Source: Cladocopium goreaui (Eukaryota > Sar > Dinophyceae > Suessiales > Symbiodiniaceae). Taken from it: a DNA stretch of 64,000 bases. Both the position numbers and the translations under genes were made by a program. Numbering within the stretch: position 1 is the stretch's first letter; each line of letters begins with the position of its first letter. Shown in pieces: positions 9,641 to 20,210 of this stretch. The notes beneath the pieces were generated by a model. It saw nothing but the letters and a program-made list of their open reading frames with translations. It ran no database searches and had not been told where the DNA came from. The stretch spans positions 124,001-188,000 of the forward strand of contig CAMXCT020000832.1 in the NCBI GenBank assembly GCA_947184155.2, written 5' to 3'.

Positions 9641-10810
9641 CTGGAGGACTGAAGGACTGGATGGTTGGGGAAGCTGCGGCCTTGCCCTGGGGGCCCTGGG
9701 GGCCCTAGGGCTATCCTACTTGGAGGATATTCTGCCAGGGTGAGTTTGAAGTTATCGAAGTACTTGGATGAGCGGGACTGTAATCTATACATAACCCGTA
9801 ATCCATACATAACCCATATAATCCCATATATAAGTGAGAGTATTCCATATAAACTATGTGGGATGCACCCTCAACTCGGAGCTTGGGAGTGCAGTTGAGG
9901 TTACCTTTATGGGTATAACCATGGGAATTTAAATCCCCATGTTGGGATATAACCTCTTTGATTGTGGTTCTATTTCCACTTACAACTGGAGAAACATCTG
10001 GAGGTTTCCCAAGCCATGGATGTAAACTATAAAGGCAAACCAACCGTAATAATCATAATATGGTAATATAATGTAATATAATGGGAACAATTAATGGGCT
10101 GTATGACCAACAAAATATTTTTTGTGGGTTTGTCTGAAAATGGAGGTGCCCCAATAGCCCTTCATTGTTTATCATGGAAAATCCAAAAACAATAGCTGGA
10201 TGATAACTTGGGGTACCCCCATGACTTAGGAAACCTCCAAATCTTCCATGAAGAGTTATGCTTGTGGTTCGGGGTTCTTCGGGGCCTTGGGTTAGGTTCC
10301 AAACCTACTTGGAGGAGATCATCCTCCATGAGTTTTGGTTGTGGTGAGTGTTCAAAAGGGGGTAATGTGGGTAAAACATGGTAAAACAATGCCATAAACC
10401 ACTCATTTGGGAATGGTTAAAAAACCACCTATCAAAATATGAAAATTCGGAGGATGGTAAACATGGCATTGTGAATTACCCACATGGCATCGTTTCTGAA
10501 GTACCATCGATAAAATGTCATTTTTTCCCATAGAATCCCATGACAAAAAGGGGATGGCTCCGATCACCAGGGTTATGAATGAGGCTCCGATCGATGATCC
10601 TCCAAGTGGTGCCCCACCCTCTGATAGCTCAGGTGCTGTCTCGCTGTCTCTCTTGGCTAGGCTAAAAGTATATCTCGTTGGAGATAACTATAGATATCAA
10701 TCAAGTCTGTTAATGTAACTAATATGTAAATAGATATATATTAGATTATATATTATTAATAGTTATATCATATATTTATGTATAAAGGATTTGCGGATAG
10801 TCATAAACCA
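9641..10810. other. Spacer with element families B and D; one weak exon
   Basis: Family D right half near 10190-10234 (GGGGTACCCCCATGACTTAG then GAAACCTCC) and a family B element at 10367-10484. A block at 10560-10665 reads VMNEAPIDDPPSGAPPSDSS on plus or KRDSETAPELSEGGAPLGGS on minus and may be an exon of either strand. Confidence 0.35.
10367..10484. repeat. Family B inverted-repeat element
   Basis: GTGGGTAAAACATGG and ACAATGCCATAAACC at the left, ATGGCATTGTGAATTACCCAC at the right. It is related to the copies at 16.7, 22.3, 48.2 and 62.7 kb. Confidence 0.75.
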
Positions 10811-10819
10811 ACATATTTA

Positions 10820-10873
10820 CCGTAGAGGGACTGGCCGCCTAGCACTTTGACCGAGGCTGAGCCCTGGATGTCT
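10820..10873 (+). CDS. Possible short terminal exon
   Basis: After TATTTACCGTAG| the plus frame reads RDWPPSTLTEAEPWMS and stops at TGA with mostly G/C third positions. The minus strand over the same block is open too (AAPKCLDCCQDIQGSASVKV, donor TACG|GTAAAT) but has no AG acceptor. Confidence 0.25.
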
Positions 10874-10949
10874 TGACAACAATCCAAACATTTCGGGGCG
10901 GCCAGGATTGAAGTGTGCAAAATAGTTATCCAAAGAATAAAATGGCAAA

Positions 10950-11035
10950 TATAACATAACATAACATAATATAATATAATATAATATAATATAATATAAT
11001 ATATGTGTGTGTATGTATATATATACACATATATT
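10950..11035. repeat. ATAAT/ATATA microsatellite
   Basis: ACATA and ATAAT pentamer runs followed by TATATG and TGTG repeats. Confidence 0.8.
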
Positions 11036-11289
11036 GTGGGATGTAAGAAAAATGTGTGGGTGATAGCAAGAAATGATGGGGGTTACGGATCATCATGGGT
11101 GTTTGATGAGTTTTCTCCTGTAATACGGGAGTGACTCGGATTATCCCACGGATCATTGCCGTGGACCAGGGGGGTTCACTGAGAAAAGACATACGACTTG
11201 TTGGGTCATGTCAAGTATATAGATATCCCAAGATGTTTGGAAACTATATCCCAAAATCATCCCTTGAGACTTTATCATATCATCTATAA

Positions 11290-11511
11290 ATGAATTTTAG
11301 AGAGAACAGTTCTTTGGATTTCTTTGGTATCATTGGTATCATCCAAAAAGGAGTGGCCAAAACGTCCCTCCAAAACATTCGTGCACCTCTTCTTGTTGCT
11401 GACAGAGAGGCTAGAACCTCAGCTGAGGCCAAAGCTCTGAGAGGCTCCAGTGGTTTTCGAAGATGGTTTTCTCATGTTTTCAATGGGGAACCCAAGGGGG
11501 GGAAGGTTTAG
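11290..11511 (+). CDS. Candidate exon or ORF, unknown
   Basis: 73-codon plus frame ending at TAG, containing NIRAPLLVADREARTSAEAK then ALRGSSGFRRWFSHVFNG. An acceptor (CTTCTTGTTGCTGACAG|) lies inside, so only the second half may be exonic. No family recognised. Confidence 0.25.
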   Translation: MNFRENSSLDFFGIIGIIQKGVAKTSLQNIRAPLLVADREARTSAEAKALRGSSGFRRWFSHVFNGEPKGGKV

Positions 11512-11937
11512 AAACTTGCTTTGGGGGGGATACCGGGATACCCTCCAAACCGTTGATTCTTGGCTGAGGATGAAATATGTCCCATTTTGCAAAAACTAGC
11601 CTAAGTAACCTATCCAACACCAAGGTTACCCAGTTGTGTAGGACTTGTATCTGCAGCTCATAACAAAACCCCGGCATTTTTGCTTGGGAAAGTGCCCATG
11701 CACAACAGGGGTGTTGAGTGGATATGTAACCACAGTTAGAGGGTTTTTTTCTGGATCCGAACTTATGAAGGTTGTCACCATGGGAAACTACCCATTTATA
11801 GCCCCAACCGAGCCCACTTTGCGGGATTCTATCCTTAGTTTTGCTGCTACTAAAACTGGATCTATTTGGTTGAATCTTCCCATATTTCCCCACCTGCCAA
11901 GTGAGGGTTGTTAGATTTTATGTCAGTTGCCTCCTCC

Positions 11938-12045
11938 TGCCTCGTCCTCCTCCTCCTCCTCTCCTCCTCGTCCTCCTCGTCCTCCTTGTCATCCTTGTCG
12001 TCCTTGTCGTCCTCGTCGTCCTCGTCGTCCTCGTCGTCCTCGTCC
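11938..12045. repeat. TCC/GTC trinucleotide-rich array
   Basis: (CTC)n and (GTCCTC)n runs. On the minus strand they would encode poly-acidic DEDD tracts, which is composition rather than proof of a gene. Confidence 0.85.
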
Positions 12046-12068
12046 AACTGCGACCCGCGATCCACAGT

Positions 12069-12247
12069 GTTCTCTGCCGGACCTCAAACACGACCATCCA
12101 CGCCCAGTGTTCCCTGCCGGACCTCAACCACGACCAGCCACGCCCAGTGTTCCCTGCTGGACCTCAACCACGACCAGCCACGCCCAGTGTTCCCTGCCGG
12201 ACCTCATCTGCGAGTATCCATGCCAAGTGTTCCCTGCCGGACCTCAT
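12069..12247. repeat. 40-bp minisatellite
   Basis: About 4.5 copies of a 40-bp unit starting TTCCCTGCCGGACCTCAACC and ending CCACGCCCAGTG. The last copies are more diverged. It abuts the next array directly. Confidence 0.9.
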
Positions 12248-12263
12248 GTAGGCAGATATGGGA

Positions 12264-12880
12264 CAAAGAGAATGCCAGAAGATATGCCAGATAAAATGCC
12301 ATGAGATATGCCAGATAGAATGCCAGAAGGTATGCCAGATAGAATGCCAGAAGGTATGCCAGATAGAATGCCAGATAGAATGTCAGCTAGAATGCCAGAA
12401 GATATGCCAGATAAAGTGCCAGAATGTTTGCCAGATAGAATGCCAGCAGATTTGCCAGATAATATGCCAGAAGATATGCCAGAAGATATGCCAGATAGAA
12501 TGCCAGATAGAGAAGATATGCCAGATAGAATGCCAGAAGATAGATAGAATGCCAGAAGATATGCCAGATAGAATGCAGAAGATATGCCAGAAGGCCAGAA
12601 GATATGCCAGAGACTATGCCAGAAGATATGCAGATAGAATGCCAGAAGATATGTCAGAATATATGCCAGAAGATATGCCAGATAGAATGCCAGAAGATAT
12701 GTCAGATAGAGTGCCAGAAGATATGCCAGATAGAATGCCAGAAGATTTGCCAGATAGAATGCCAGAAGATATGCCAGAAGATATGCCAGATCATATGCCA
12801 GAAGGTATGCCAGATAGAATGTCAAATAGAATGTCAGAAGATATGTCAGATAGAATGCCAGAAGATTTGCCAGTAAGAAA
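12264..12880. repeat. GCCAGA satellite array
   Basis: Mixed 12- and 18-bp units of the types AATGCCAGATAG and AATGCCAGAAGATATGCC. Long ORFs on both strands (MPDRMPED, ILSGISSG) are repeat artefacts. The same unit recurs, more decayed, near 29.5-29.74 kb (inverted) and 43.95-44.2 kb. Confidence 0.9.
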
Positions 12881-13271
12881 ATGTATAAATGTCATGGTGG
12901 GGATCACACGAAGTAAAGTAATTTTTTCACCATGTTTTTTTTCACGAAACAAAAATCTATGTATTGTTGTAAGGTCTAATAAAACCCCATGTCCGGACAT
13001 GGCTGTACCACGAGCATCCCCACATCATGTTTCGGGACCAAGATTTCATAAAAAATGCTAGACATTTATGCTAGACTTTTATGCTGGCCGCCCAATCTGA
13101 CCACAGTCATTTCAACATCAACAAAAAGACCACAAACATGTATATATATATACATATATATATATGAGATATATATATATGTAATAGATGTATACATATA
13201 TTTCATATGTTCGGTCGATCTACAATCACAGCATTGGAAGATCCGCAAGAACTTCATATAGAAATGTGGTC

Positions 13272-13434
13272 GTCCAGTCAGAGGCTTCCGCTTCATCATC
13301 TATGGTAACGTTGAACGGTGAAGTTACCATCCCCCAACAAAGACCCTGCCATCATGTGGGACTTGGAAGACGACTTTCCTCCGAAAAATGGGCGCTTCGC
13401 ATATTCTCAGAGTATATGTTACTTGGAGGAATCG
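13272..13434 (+). CDS. Candidate exon upstream of the 14-kb gene
   Basis: Plus frame after TGGTCGTCCAG| reads SSSMVTLNGEVTIPQQRPCH then GLGRRLSSEKWALRIFSEYM and LLGGI, with a phase-0 donor ATC|GTGACA. The downstream side leads to the family A element at 13497 and then the exon at 13990. It probably belongs to the same gene, but the join is not established. No domain recognised. Confidence 0.35.
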
Positions 13435-13496
13435 TGACATCCATATTATTCCATATGCATACGTATATTATATCCCTATATATATAATTATATATA

Positions 13497-13600
13497 TACC
13501 CTCTGGTAATTTAACGTAGCTATTGAAAATGGCCATTAATAGTGGATTTTCCCATCAAAAATGGTGATTTTCCATAGTTACGTTAGTTTACCAGAGGGTA
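13497..13600. repeat. Family A inverted-repeat element
   Basis: 104-bp copy, TACCCTCTGGTAATTTAAC to GTTAGTTTACCAGAGGGTA. Confidence 0.9.
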
Positions 13601-13989
13601 TATCATCTCATGAAATAGTGAATATCCATGAATATCCCATGTGAAAACCATTTAAATCAGCAGGTCACGTCGGCCCGACAGTGAGCTGGATGGACTCGGG
13701 CTTGCCTTAGCGAAACGTTTCACCAAGCGGCGATGATTTGCCAATCACTTTCTCAAAATACCAAGATTTTGTGAATTTGCGATGATTTGCATTCCGAAAC
13801 TGAAGATTTGTCGTGATTTGGGGGTCCCTTCTGAAACAAACTCTAGAAAAAATTCACGGCAGCCTGACCTGACGCAGGTTTGTTCTGGGAGATAACCAAA
13901 CTGATCGGAATTCGAAGATCTCGCAACGCGGTCCAAAAATGGAGATATTTGCACTATTCGCGAAAGCTGTATTTCTCGTATATTGTCAG

Positions 13990-14802
13990 GGACATGGATC
14001 CAGCAAGCAGAAATGGGTTCAAAATGAGGATCAATGTAGAGGCCACATCAGCAGAAGGACATCCGAAGATGCTCACGACAGTGAGAATGAGGACCGTCTG
14101 GTAATTCAACATTGCCATGGAAAATCACCCTCTGAATAATCGGTAAATCATTTATAAATGATGCATGTTCCACGGCTATCTTGCCAGAGAGTAACTGGAA
14201 GCTACCAAGGCCCCTGGGTCCCTGGGTTTGGAAGATCTGTTCCTAATTGAAATCGGCGTTGTGGGATTCCATCCCAACACTGGGGGGAAGAAACCACATA
14301 TTTCTGAAATCTGCTCCCCAACAAGATCCCGAAAAAAGGAGGAAAGCAACATATTTCAGTTACAACCTCAACACCACAGAAACCTCAGCCAAAAACTTAC
14401 TTCATCCGAATCTCACCCAGTACCAACCAGAAAAACGAAAAAACGAACCATCCGAAGGTCTGCAAAAATCAATCTCTGCAAAATGTCGACCCACTACCCT
14501 CTGGTAATGACTGTTACAGTTCGCTATTGAAGCCATGGCCCTGTCGAAGCCCTGTCGAAATAGTGGGAATTTACCCATCAAAAATGCATGGTGGATCTTT
14601 CCACTTCGCAAACTGTAAACGTTTACCATTTCGGGTACTGTTTGGGGATGGTTCACAACGGTTGGCACAGCGCTGGCTGTTTAGATGTTCATTCCTGCCC
14701 ATGGTGCCGATAAAAAAAAGGCTATCGATCCCCACACCGCAGCTCCAAATTAGCCAACTCCTCGATGTTCCAATTCTCCCAAACCTATCATTGGGATCCT
14801 GA
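13990..14802 (+). CDS. Last three exons of a + gene with family A introns
   Basis: Exons 13990-14100 (37 codons), 14210-14503 (98 codons) and 14671-14802 (43 codons plus TGA) join with every boundary in phase 0. The first acceptor is TATTGTCAG|. Both donors are left ends of family A elements (CGTCTG|GTAATT, CCCTCTG|GTAATG). The acceptors are ACCAAG|G and GGCACAG|. Exon 1 is polar and acidic, ending EDAHDSENEDRL. Exon 2 begins APGSLGLEDLFLIEIGVVGF and ends basic (RKTKKRTIRRSAKINLCKM). The tail is Pro/Leu-rich (PTPQLQISQLLDVPILPNLS). An alternative acceptor at 14187 would give a short ending instead. No family recognised, so function is unknown. Confidence 0.5.
14092..14193. repeat. Family A element serving as intron
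   Basis: ACCGTCTGGTAATTCAAC to CTATCTTGCCAGAGAGTA. It lies in the intron 14101-14209, and the donor GT is inside its left end. Confidence 0.8.
14495..14638. repeat. Family A element with mutated right end
   Basis: The left end TACCCTCTGGTAATGAC is intact. The right end reads GTAAACGTTTACCATTTCGG where the relative at 63280 has GTAAACGTTTACCAGAGGG, so the CCAG was lost. The predicted acceptor has moved downstream to 14670. Confidence 0.65.
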
Positions 14803-14804
14803 TT

Positions 14805-14909
14805 TACCCTCTGGTAAACTAACATAACTATGGAAAATCACCATCTTTAATAGGTAAATCAACTATAAATGAGCCATTTTCAATAGCCATGTTAAATTAC
14901 CAGAGGGTA
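14805..14909. repeat. Family A inverted-repeat element
   Basis: 105-bp copy starting two bases after the TGA of the + gene: TACCCTCTGGTAAACTAAC to GTTAAATTACCAGAGGGTA. Confidence 0.9.
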
Positions 14910-16540
14910 ATCGATTTGCTTCCCATGGTTTCCTTTCGTTCCCAATTTCTTTGTGAGAAACACAACGGCTGCAGAATGACCCCAGGTGTTCCTGTTTTTC
15001 CTGGTGAAATTTACACATAATGTTCCCAAAACTCTTGCTGGGGAGAATCAAAAAAAAAGATTCGGAAAAACCCTAAGTTTGATGCTCCCACTATCCCCCA
15101 TTTCTAATACAACTAGCCGCTATCTTTGGTTGTCTCGTATCTATCCCCATGATCTCTCCATTGGAAAAGCCACTTCCCCATCTCTAATGGTTAGATCTCC
15201 ATGTCTTTTGCCATTAAAATTCCACGAATTCACCGTGAAAACACAAAAAAAACAGAAAATGTCTTCTCACATCCCAATTTTGTACTGGTCACCTAGCAAA
15301 ACGCTGTGTAATCCTATTGGTAAGCTACTACTACACGTTAATTATCTGTATTTTAATGGTAATAATAATCTGTAAGTTTAAATCTCCATGCAGCTATCAT
15401 CTACTTGCAAGGCAATCGAAATTGCCAGCAAATCCCAACGAATCATCGCAATTACCCACTTAATCATCATTAATCATCATTAATCATCATTAATCATCAT
15501 TAATCATCATTAATCATCATAACCACTTCATCAGCATGGGAAACAAATAACAGACAGATGATTCGTACCTGAAAAATCAAACAGGGCAATTCGATTTTTT
15601 CCCGAACAACAAAGTATACGGAGGAGCTCATGGGAAAATCACAGCAAACAAAGTACGGAGGATTTTCCCAAAAAAAAAACGTGTCATGTAAAACGGAGGC
15701 TATGGATCTAATGATTTGCTGAAATCATCCCAATTTGGTGACGAATTTTAGATTTTTATCCCCCAACAATTGCTGGTTCTACAGAAAAAAATCTCCTTTT
15801 TTTGGTTGGCGATATTTCCAAAGATTCCAAAGATTGCCTGTAGTTGGAAAAAACAAAACCTAATGGATTGTTGATGATTATAATTCTTGGATGATTGATG
15901 GCTATTGATAGTGGATTATTCACCTGTAGATCTTCTAGCTGGAAAAAGACAGTTGGTCAATCCCCTATTCATAATTACCCTCTGGTAAATTAACATAGAC
16001 CCTGGCAGTCATCGGGGTTGGAAGACTAGTTTCCATTGAAAATTGGTGATTTTCAGGGTCAAACTGTTTATTTACCAGAGGGTAATGGACTATTGATGCT
16101 TATTCCTGATTATCATGATTTACCTCCAACTCCTGGCGAATAGGTGATGGGTCTACAGTCAAGAAAAGAAATGATTCAATAGATAATCCCGTAATAGTCG
16201 GTCAATCAAAACGTTGTTAAAAGTTGATACTAGTTGGGGATATGTCAAAATATAAACTACCATGTGGAATTCACTAGGGTACCAGGCTTTTGACTCATAC
16301 CCAGATACCAGGCTAGAGTTCATAGCCTAGTGACCTAGTGGTCAAAAACACGTACGGTGAATCCGCACAATTTTCATGGATGAATCTTATCAATGATTAT
16401 TCAAAATAAAATAATGGAAGATTAGTATTCCCAGTTGGTCATCCATGAATCTTAGTCATCTTGATACTATTTGTATCCCCGGTTGGTAAAATAAAAACAA
16501 TCCCTATACTCAATGGATGATCCCCATTTGTATCCCCCAA
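14910..16540. other. AT-rich spacer; no gene supported
   Basis: A plus frame at 14986-15375 and a minus frame at 14863-15051 are open without splice support. (TAATCATCAT)n lies at 15468-15520, and family A-like at 15976-16084. Otherwise I see nothing recognisable. Confidence 0.4.
15976..16084. repeat. Family A-like element with altered centre
   Basis: TACCCTCTGGTAAATTAAC to CTGTTTATTTACCAGAGGGTA. The centre carries GACCCTGGCAGTCATCGG instead of the usual ATGG arm. Confidence 0.8.
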
Positions 16541-16542
16541 TT

Positions 16543-17080
16543 AGTTGGCTAATCCCCTAATCACTAATCACTAATAGTAATGTCCTGCAATGGAAAATGC
16601 CTAATTTTAGCAGCTAAATCAACCATTTTCCCTTCGTTGGTTAATCCAATAGAAATCATCCATTAATAGACTATGGATATCCCCTAACTAGTTGGTTAAT
16701 CCCCTAATGTGGGTAAAACAATGCCATCTGCACCATCCCCCGGTCATCACCATTTTTATAGGTGCTATAAACCATTCCCAGTCATGGGTAGTTTATGACA
16801 TTGCTTTACTCACACTAACAAAAAAACTGGGGGACTAGGACTTGAATGGGACGACCTTTAGATCTGTCCCCGAAAGTGCTGCATTTCCTCACTTTGTTAT
16901 CACATTGGACAATTAACCAACTAGTTAGGGGATATCGGGATATCCATAGTCTATTAATGGATGATTACTAGGGGATTAACCAACGATAATCGCTACGGAA
17001 AATGGTTGATTTAGCTTCTAAAATTAGGCATTTACCATTACAGGACATTACTATTAGTGATTAGTGATTAGGGGATTAAC
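16543..17080. repeat. Large fold-back containing a family B element
   Basis: Left arm about 16543-16703 (GTTGGCTAATCCCCTAATCA...CAACTAGTTGG type sequence) is matched by a reverse-complement right arm about 16914-17080 at roughly 90% identity over some 155 bp. The loop of about 210 bp holds a family B element and its 3-prime extension, which ends GATCTGTCCCCGAAAGTGCT. The right arm carries an extra copy of GGGGATTAACCAACGATAAT. Confidence 0.85.
16709..16814. repeat. Family B inverted-repeat element
   Basis: GTGGGTAAAACAATGCCATC at the left, ATGACATTGCTTTACTCAC at the right. The roughly 70-bp sequence after it is shared with the copy at 22295. Confidence 0.85.
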
Positions 17081-17093
17081 CAACGATAATCGC

Positions 17094-17198
17094 TACCCTC
17101 TGGTAATTTAACATAACTATGGAAAATCACAATTTTTCATGGGTAAATCCACTATAAATGGTCATTTTCAATAGCTATTTTGACATAACCAGAGGGTA
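17094..17198. repeat. Family A inverted-repeat element
   Basis: 105-bp copy, TACCCTCTGGTAATTTAAC to GACATAACCAGAGGGTA, adjoining the fold-back. Confidence 0.9.
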
Positions 17199-17284
17199 AA
17201 CCACCATTAAACCACCATAAAATCACCCAAACACCATGAATAAAAAAGGGGATTAACCAACGAAGAGCTAATCACTAATCATCT

Positions 17285-17390
17285 CCAACTTTGCCATAGC
17301 CCTTGGTGCCCTCCTTCCGCGATGCCACCGCTGCCACGTCACTGGAGGCTTGGGTTGCTGGATGGAGCTGCGTCGCATCGCCTGAGGCAT
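17285..17390 (-). CDS. Candidate exon, strand uncertain
   Basis: The minus frame reads ASGDATQLHPATQASSDVAA then SRKEGTKGYGKVGDD after GCCTCAG|. The plus frame reads LVPSFRDATAATSLEAWVAG then WSCVASPEA after TTTGCCATAG|. Both look coding-like and neither is recognised. Confidence 0.3.
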
Positions 17391-17684
17391 TTTTCTTCCT
17401 CTAAGACGATTCAAAAACCGGGAGAAATGAGAGCTTCACCTGGGAAATCCTATGGAAAATACATAGTTAAATATGATGTTAAATCCACAAAAAAATCTTA
17501 TCAAAATCCGAAATAAAACATATGATGTTTTAATGGATTTTTCTCACGAAAAAGATGGCTTGAACATGCAAAGATCATGACTTCACACTGTGTGAATCCG
17601 TGGGATTAGATCAGAAAGATTGAGATTTGACCAGCATTTTTGTGAAAATCTGGCCTTTCCAGAAGCCGGGAGATTCAATCAACG

Positions 17685-17797
17685 TACACTGAATGGAAAA
17701 CTAACATAACTATGGAAAATCACCATTTTCAATGGGTAAATCCATTATAAATGGCCATTTTCAATAGCTATTTTGACATAACCAGAGGGTACACTGA
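17685..17797. repeat. Family A element with one eroded end and a flank duplication
   Basis: The right end CCAGAGGGTA is intact. The left end is lost and replaced by GTACACTGA, which also directly follows the intact right end (17684-17692 and 17789-17797). Confidence 0.7.
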
Positions 17798-18073
17798 GGA
17801 AAACAATCCAATGTGGATGAAAATCACATTAACCAACCATGCAAAAATAATGGGTGTTTGATCCAGCTTTCCGCTGGGACAATTATGGGCTCAAAGATAG
17901 ACATCTCCAAGAAAAGTGACAACTTGAGAAGATTTTTTCAAAAAAACGGCTATGTAAGAGCATGTACAGCACTAAGATTATTTTTGGTTGGTAGTTGAGT
18001 CACAAATCCACAAAAAAATTATCGGCTGTTGTCCATCACATGTTTAAACCCCGTGTTTTTTTTTCGCAACGAG

Positions 18074-18396
18074 CCGCTCGGCTGACCCTGAGCCGCCTGT
18101 CTGCCGCGACTTGGATTGAGGCTCTTGGCTTTCATCATGTCCATCCCTTCACCTGCGGAATCCATGGACTCCATGGGATGTTCCTAGAACCCTGGGGAGG
18201 TGGAAATGCGAATGAGAAAAACCCAGATAAAAATGAAAAATCACAGGATTTTAACACATCCATAAGGAAGTTGCAATACATCGACGTTTCTGACACTTTT
18301 GACAAAGAAATTCTATGCATCCCGCTAGTGGAGGATTCTTTTTTTTGTATGCCTGTGCACAAGCGCAGTATATTTGGCTTGCCATATTTGTGGTAA
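18074..18396 (+). CDS. Candidate terminal exon
   Basis: After a long T-run and CGCAACGAG|, a plus frame of about 107 codons runs to TAA. It reads ARLTLSRLSAATWIEALGFH then HVHPFTCGIHGLHGMFLEPW, and later LQYIDVSDTFDKEILCIPLV. The frame is open further upstream too, so the acceptor is a guess. No domain recognised. Confidence 0.35.
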
Positions 18397-18483
18397 TCCA
18401 TGTCTAATTTTGGCACAGATCGCAGTACCATTCACTATGGCCATGAATCAAAGCTCAGGATATTGCTACAATGGATTTCATCT

Positions 18484-18580
18484 GGGCAAATGATACTAAT
18501 TCATTAAACTGAAATGTTGGGCCAGCTATGGCCATTTTTGGGATGTTTCCTCTTATTAACCATGATTCCAGGGTCCTGCA
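18484..18580. repeat. Family F copy
   Basis: CTGGGCAAATGATACTAATTC, then CTGAAATGTTGGGCCAGCTA, then ATGATTCCAGGGTCCTG. Confidence 0.6.
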
Positions 18581-18631
18581 CAGTAAGTATAGATGATATA
18601 TCTGCCATAAACCATAGTTATTGGAGTTAGC

Positions 18632-18748
18632 TACCCTCTGGTAAACTAAGGTAACTCTGGAAAATCACCATTTTTAATGGGTAACTCCATGTAAATCCAC
18701 TATTTCTATGGTCATTTTCAATAGCTATGTTAGTTTTGCCAGAGGGTA
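18632..18748. repeat. Family A inverted-repeat element
   Basis: 117-bp copy, TACCCTCTGGTAAACTAAG to GTTAGTTTTGCCAGAGGGTA. The right end is continuous with the open frame at 18745. Confidence 0.9.
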
Positions 18749-18927
18749 ACTACTGGGATGATTCCAGGCTTCCGGAGAACAGGCTGCGTGATCCAATTTG
18801 TGCAGGACGGACATCCAAACTACGCCTTTTTCCAACGAAGCAGAAGCAGAAAGTGACCAAGACCACAAAAGGACAGAGGACACTGGATGGCGCGGAATCT
18901 GAACTTCAAAAACCTCCAACAATGTGA
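18745..18927 (+). CDS. Candidate terminal exon beginning at a family A end
   Basis: From GCCAGAG|GGT the plus frame reads GNYWDDSRLPENRLRDPICA then GRTSKLRLFPTKQKQKVTKT and TKGQRTLDGAESELQKPPTM, stopping at TGA (60 codons). A second frame from CCAG|AGG is open for 37 codons (VTTGMIPGFRRTGCVIQFVQ). Part of the DNA resembles family F (GATGATTCCAGGCTTCCGG), so this could be repeat rather than gene. Confidence 0.3.
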   Translation, partial: GNYWDDSRLPENRLRDPICAGRTSKLRLFPTKQKQKVTKTTKGQRTLDGAESELQKPPTM

Positions 18928-19144
18928 GTCAAAATGTTCTAAATGTGTTTTTTGTATCAAAGTGGTGTTTTTTTTCCATCAATTTCTCATTGTCATGGTG
19001 AAAAAAGTTGGCAAAAATGTTCCACCGGATGATTGCCATGAAACGACTTGTCGAACGATGGGTTTCGTCGACTTCTTCGGATGTTTCCAGATGATTCCAG
19101 GGTCTTTTGACATTCAAAGAATCCCCTTCTGTTCACGGTCGTTT

Positions 19145-19259
19145 ATAGCCTTCTACCCTCTGGTAAACTAACATAACTATGGAAAATCACCATTTTCAAT
19201 GGGTAAATCCACTATTTCTATGGTCATTTTCAATAGCTATGTTTGTTCATAGCCTTCTA
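19145..19259. repeat. Family A element with one end replaced by a flank duplication
   Basis: The left end TACCCTCTGGTAAACTAAC is intact. The right end stops at CAATAGCTATGTTTGTTC and is followed by ATAGCCTTCTA, an 11-bp direct copy of the left flank (19145-19155 and 19249-19259). Confidence 0.75.
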
Positions 19260-20099
19260 AATGATAGGATTGATCGACGGTGCCATCACAGAAAATATGG
19301 TACTTCATAGGCCTGATCAGTAGCCATATGGGCTAATGATGGGTCCATGTGGCAAACTCAATAACAAACCATCCCCAGTTGGCTTTGATTATTGGGATTA
19401 AGAACAAGAATTGAGTCAAGATGTGATTCCAATGATGTATTGGTTTAACCAAATTTGGCAAGAAACGCAAGAAACTAGCAAATGATCATTTAATCTATCA
19501 TATGGTTGGCACACTCTAAGTAGCTCCTTCGCTCACCATTTAATAGGGAATATGAAAACCCATGGCTCCTTAGCTCCCTCCATTAGATATCATTGTTCCC
19601 ATTATTGTCCCATGATTTTTGCATTAATATATTCCCGGCATATCCCGGCCATTAACTTATTGGCGATATCATTATTCCCAGTATATTCCCATTTATCATT
19701 TTGGTGAATCACCATTCATGCAGTACATGAAAAATCCCATTAATCTTTAAATCCCACTAAATCACAAAAAAAACATTATATCCCATTCATCCCCCTATGT
19801 CCCATTAATCATGAAAAATCTCACTCCCAATTCTTATACCTCAATAATTGGTCGGCTGAAAACCACATGTTCCGTCCCCAACTCCAGCCTTCAGAGTCCC
19901 TGCAGATGGGGATCAGGATGGGATGGGATGGGACAAATCCTACAGTTATGGCCATTTATTAGTTATAACTGGTTATAAACGGGATTATACATTCTATAAA
20001 TGGGGTTATAAGTACTTATAACTGATTATTCCCAGCATTTGGAAAAATAAAAAATTGTCCAAAACCACCAATCAGGATACATTGTATAGATACATAGAT

Positions 20100-20210
20100 C
20101 TGGGCAAATGACAGTATTTCACTAACCTGAAATGTTGGGCCATAAAAGGGGAGAAACCATGATTCCAGGCTTCGGGAGAACAGGCTTCGGTCGTGATGAA
20201 ATTTACTCAA
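20100..20210. repeat. Family F copy
   Basis: CTGGGCAAATGACAGTATTTC, AACCTGAAATGTTGGGCC, GATTCCAGGCTTCGGGAG and AGGCTTCGGTCGTGAT. It is nearly collinear with 21109-21242. Confidence 0.75.

Noticed and set aside
12244-13061. MPDRMPED / ILSGISSG proteins
   Set aside because: Translations of the GCCAGA satellite, open on both strands.
14571-15051. Minus-strand exons across the family A element at 14805 (ending KGNHGKQIDYPL, then VNQDPNDRFGRIG)
   Set aside because: The junction is in phase, but the + strand reading of the same DNA gives three phase-0 exons and a stop, which is more consistent.
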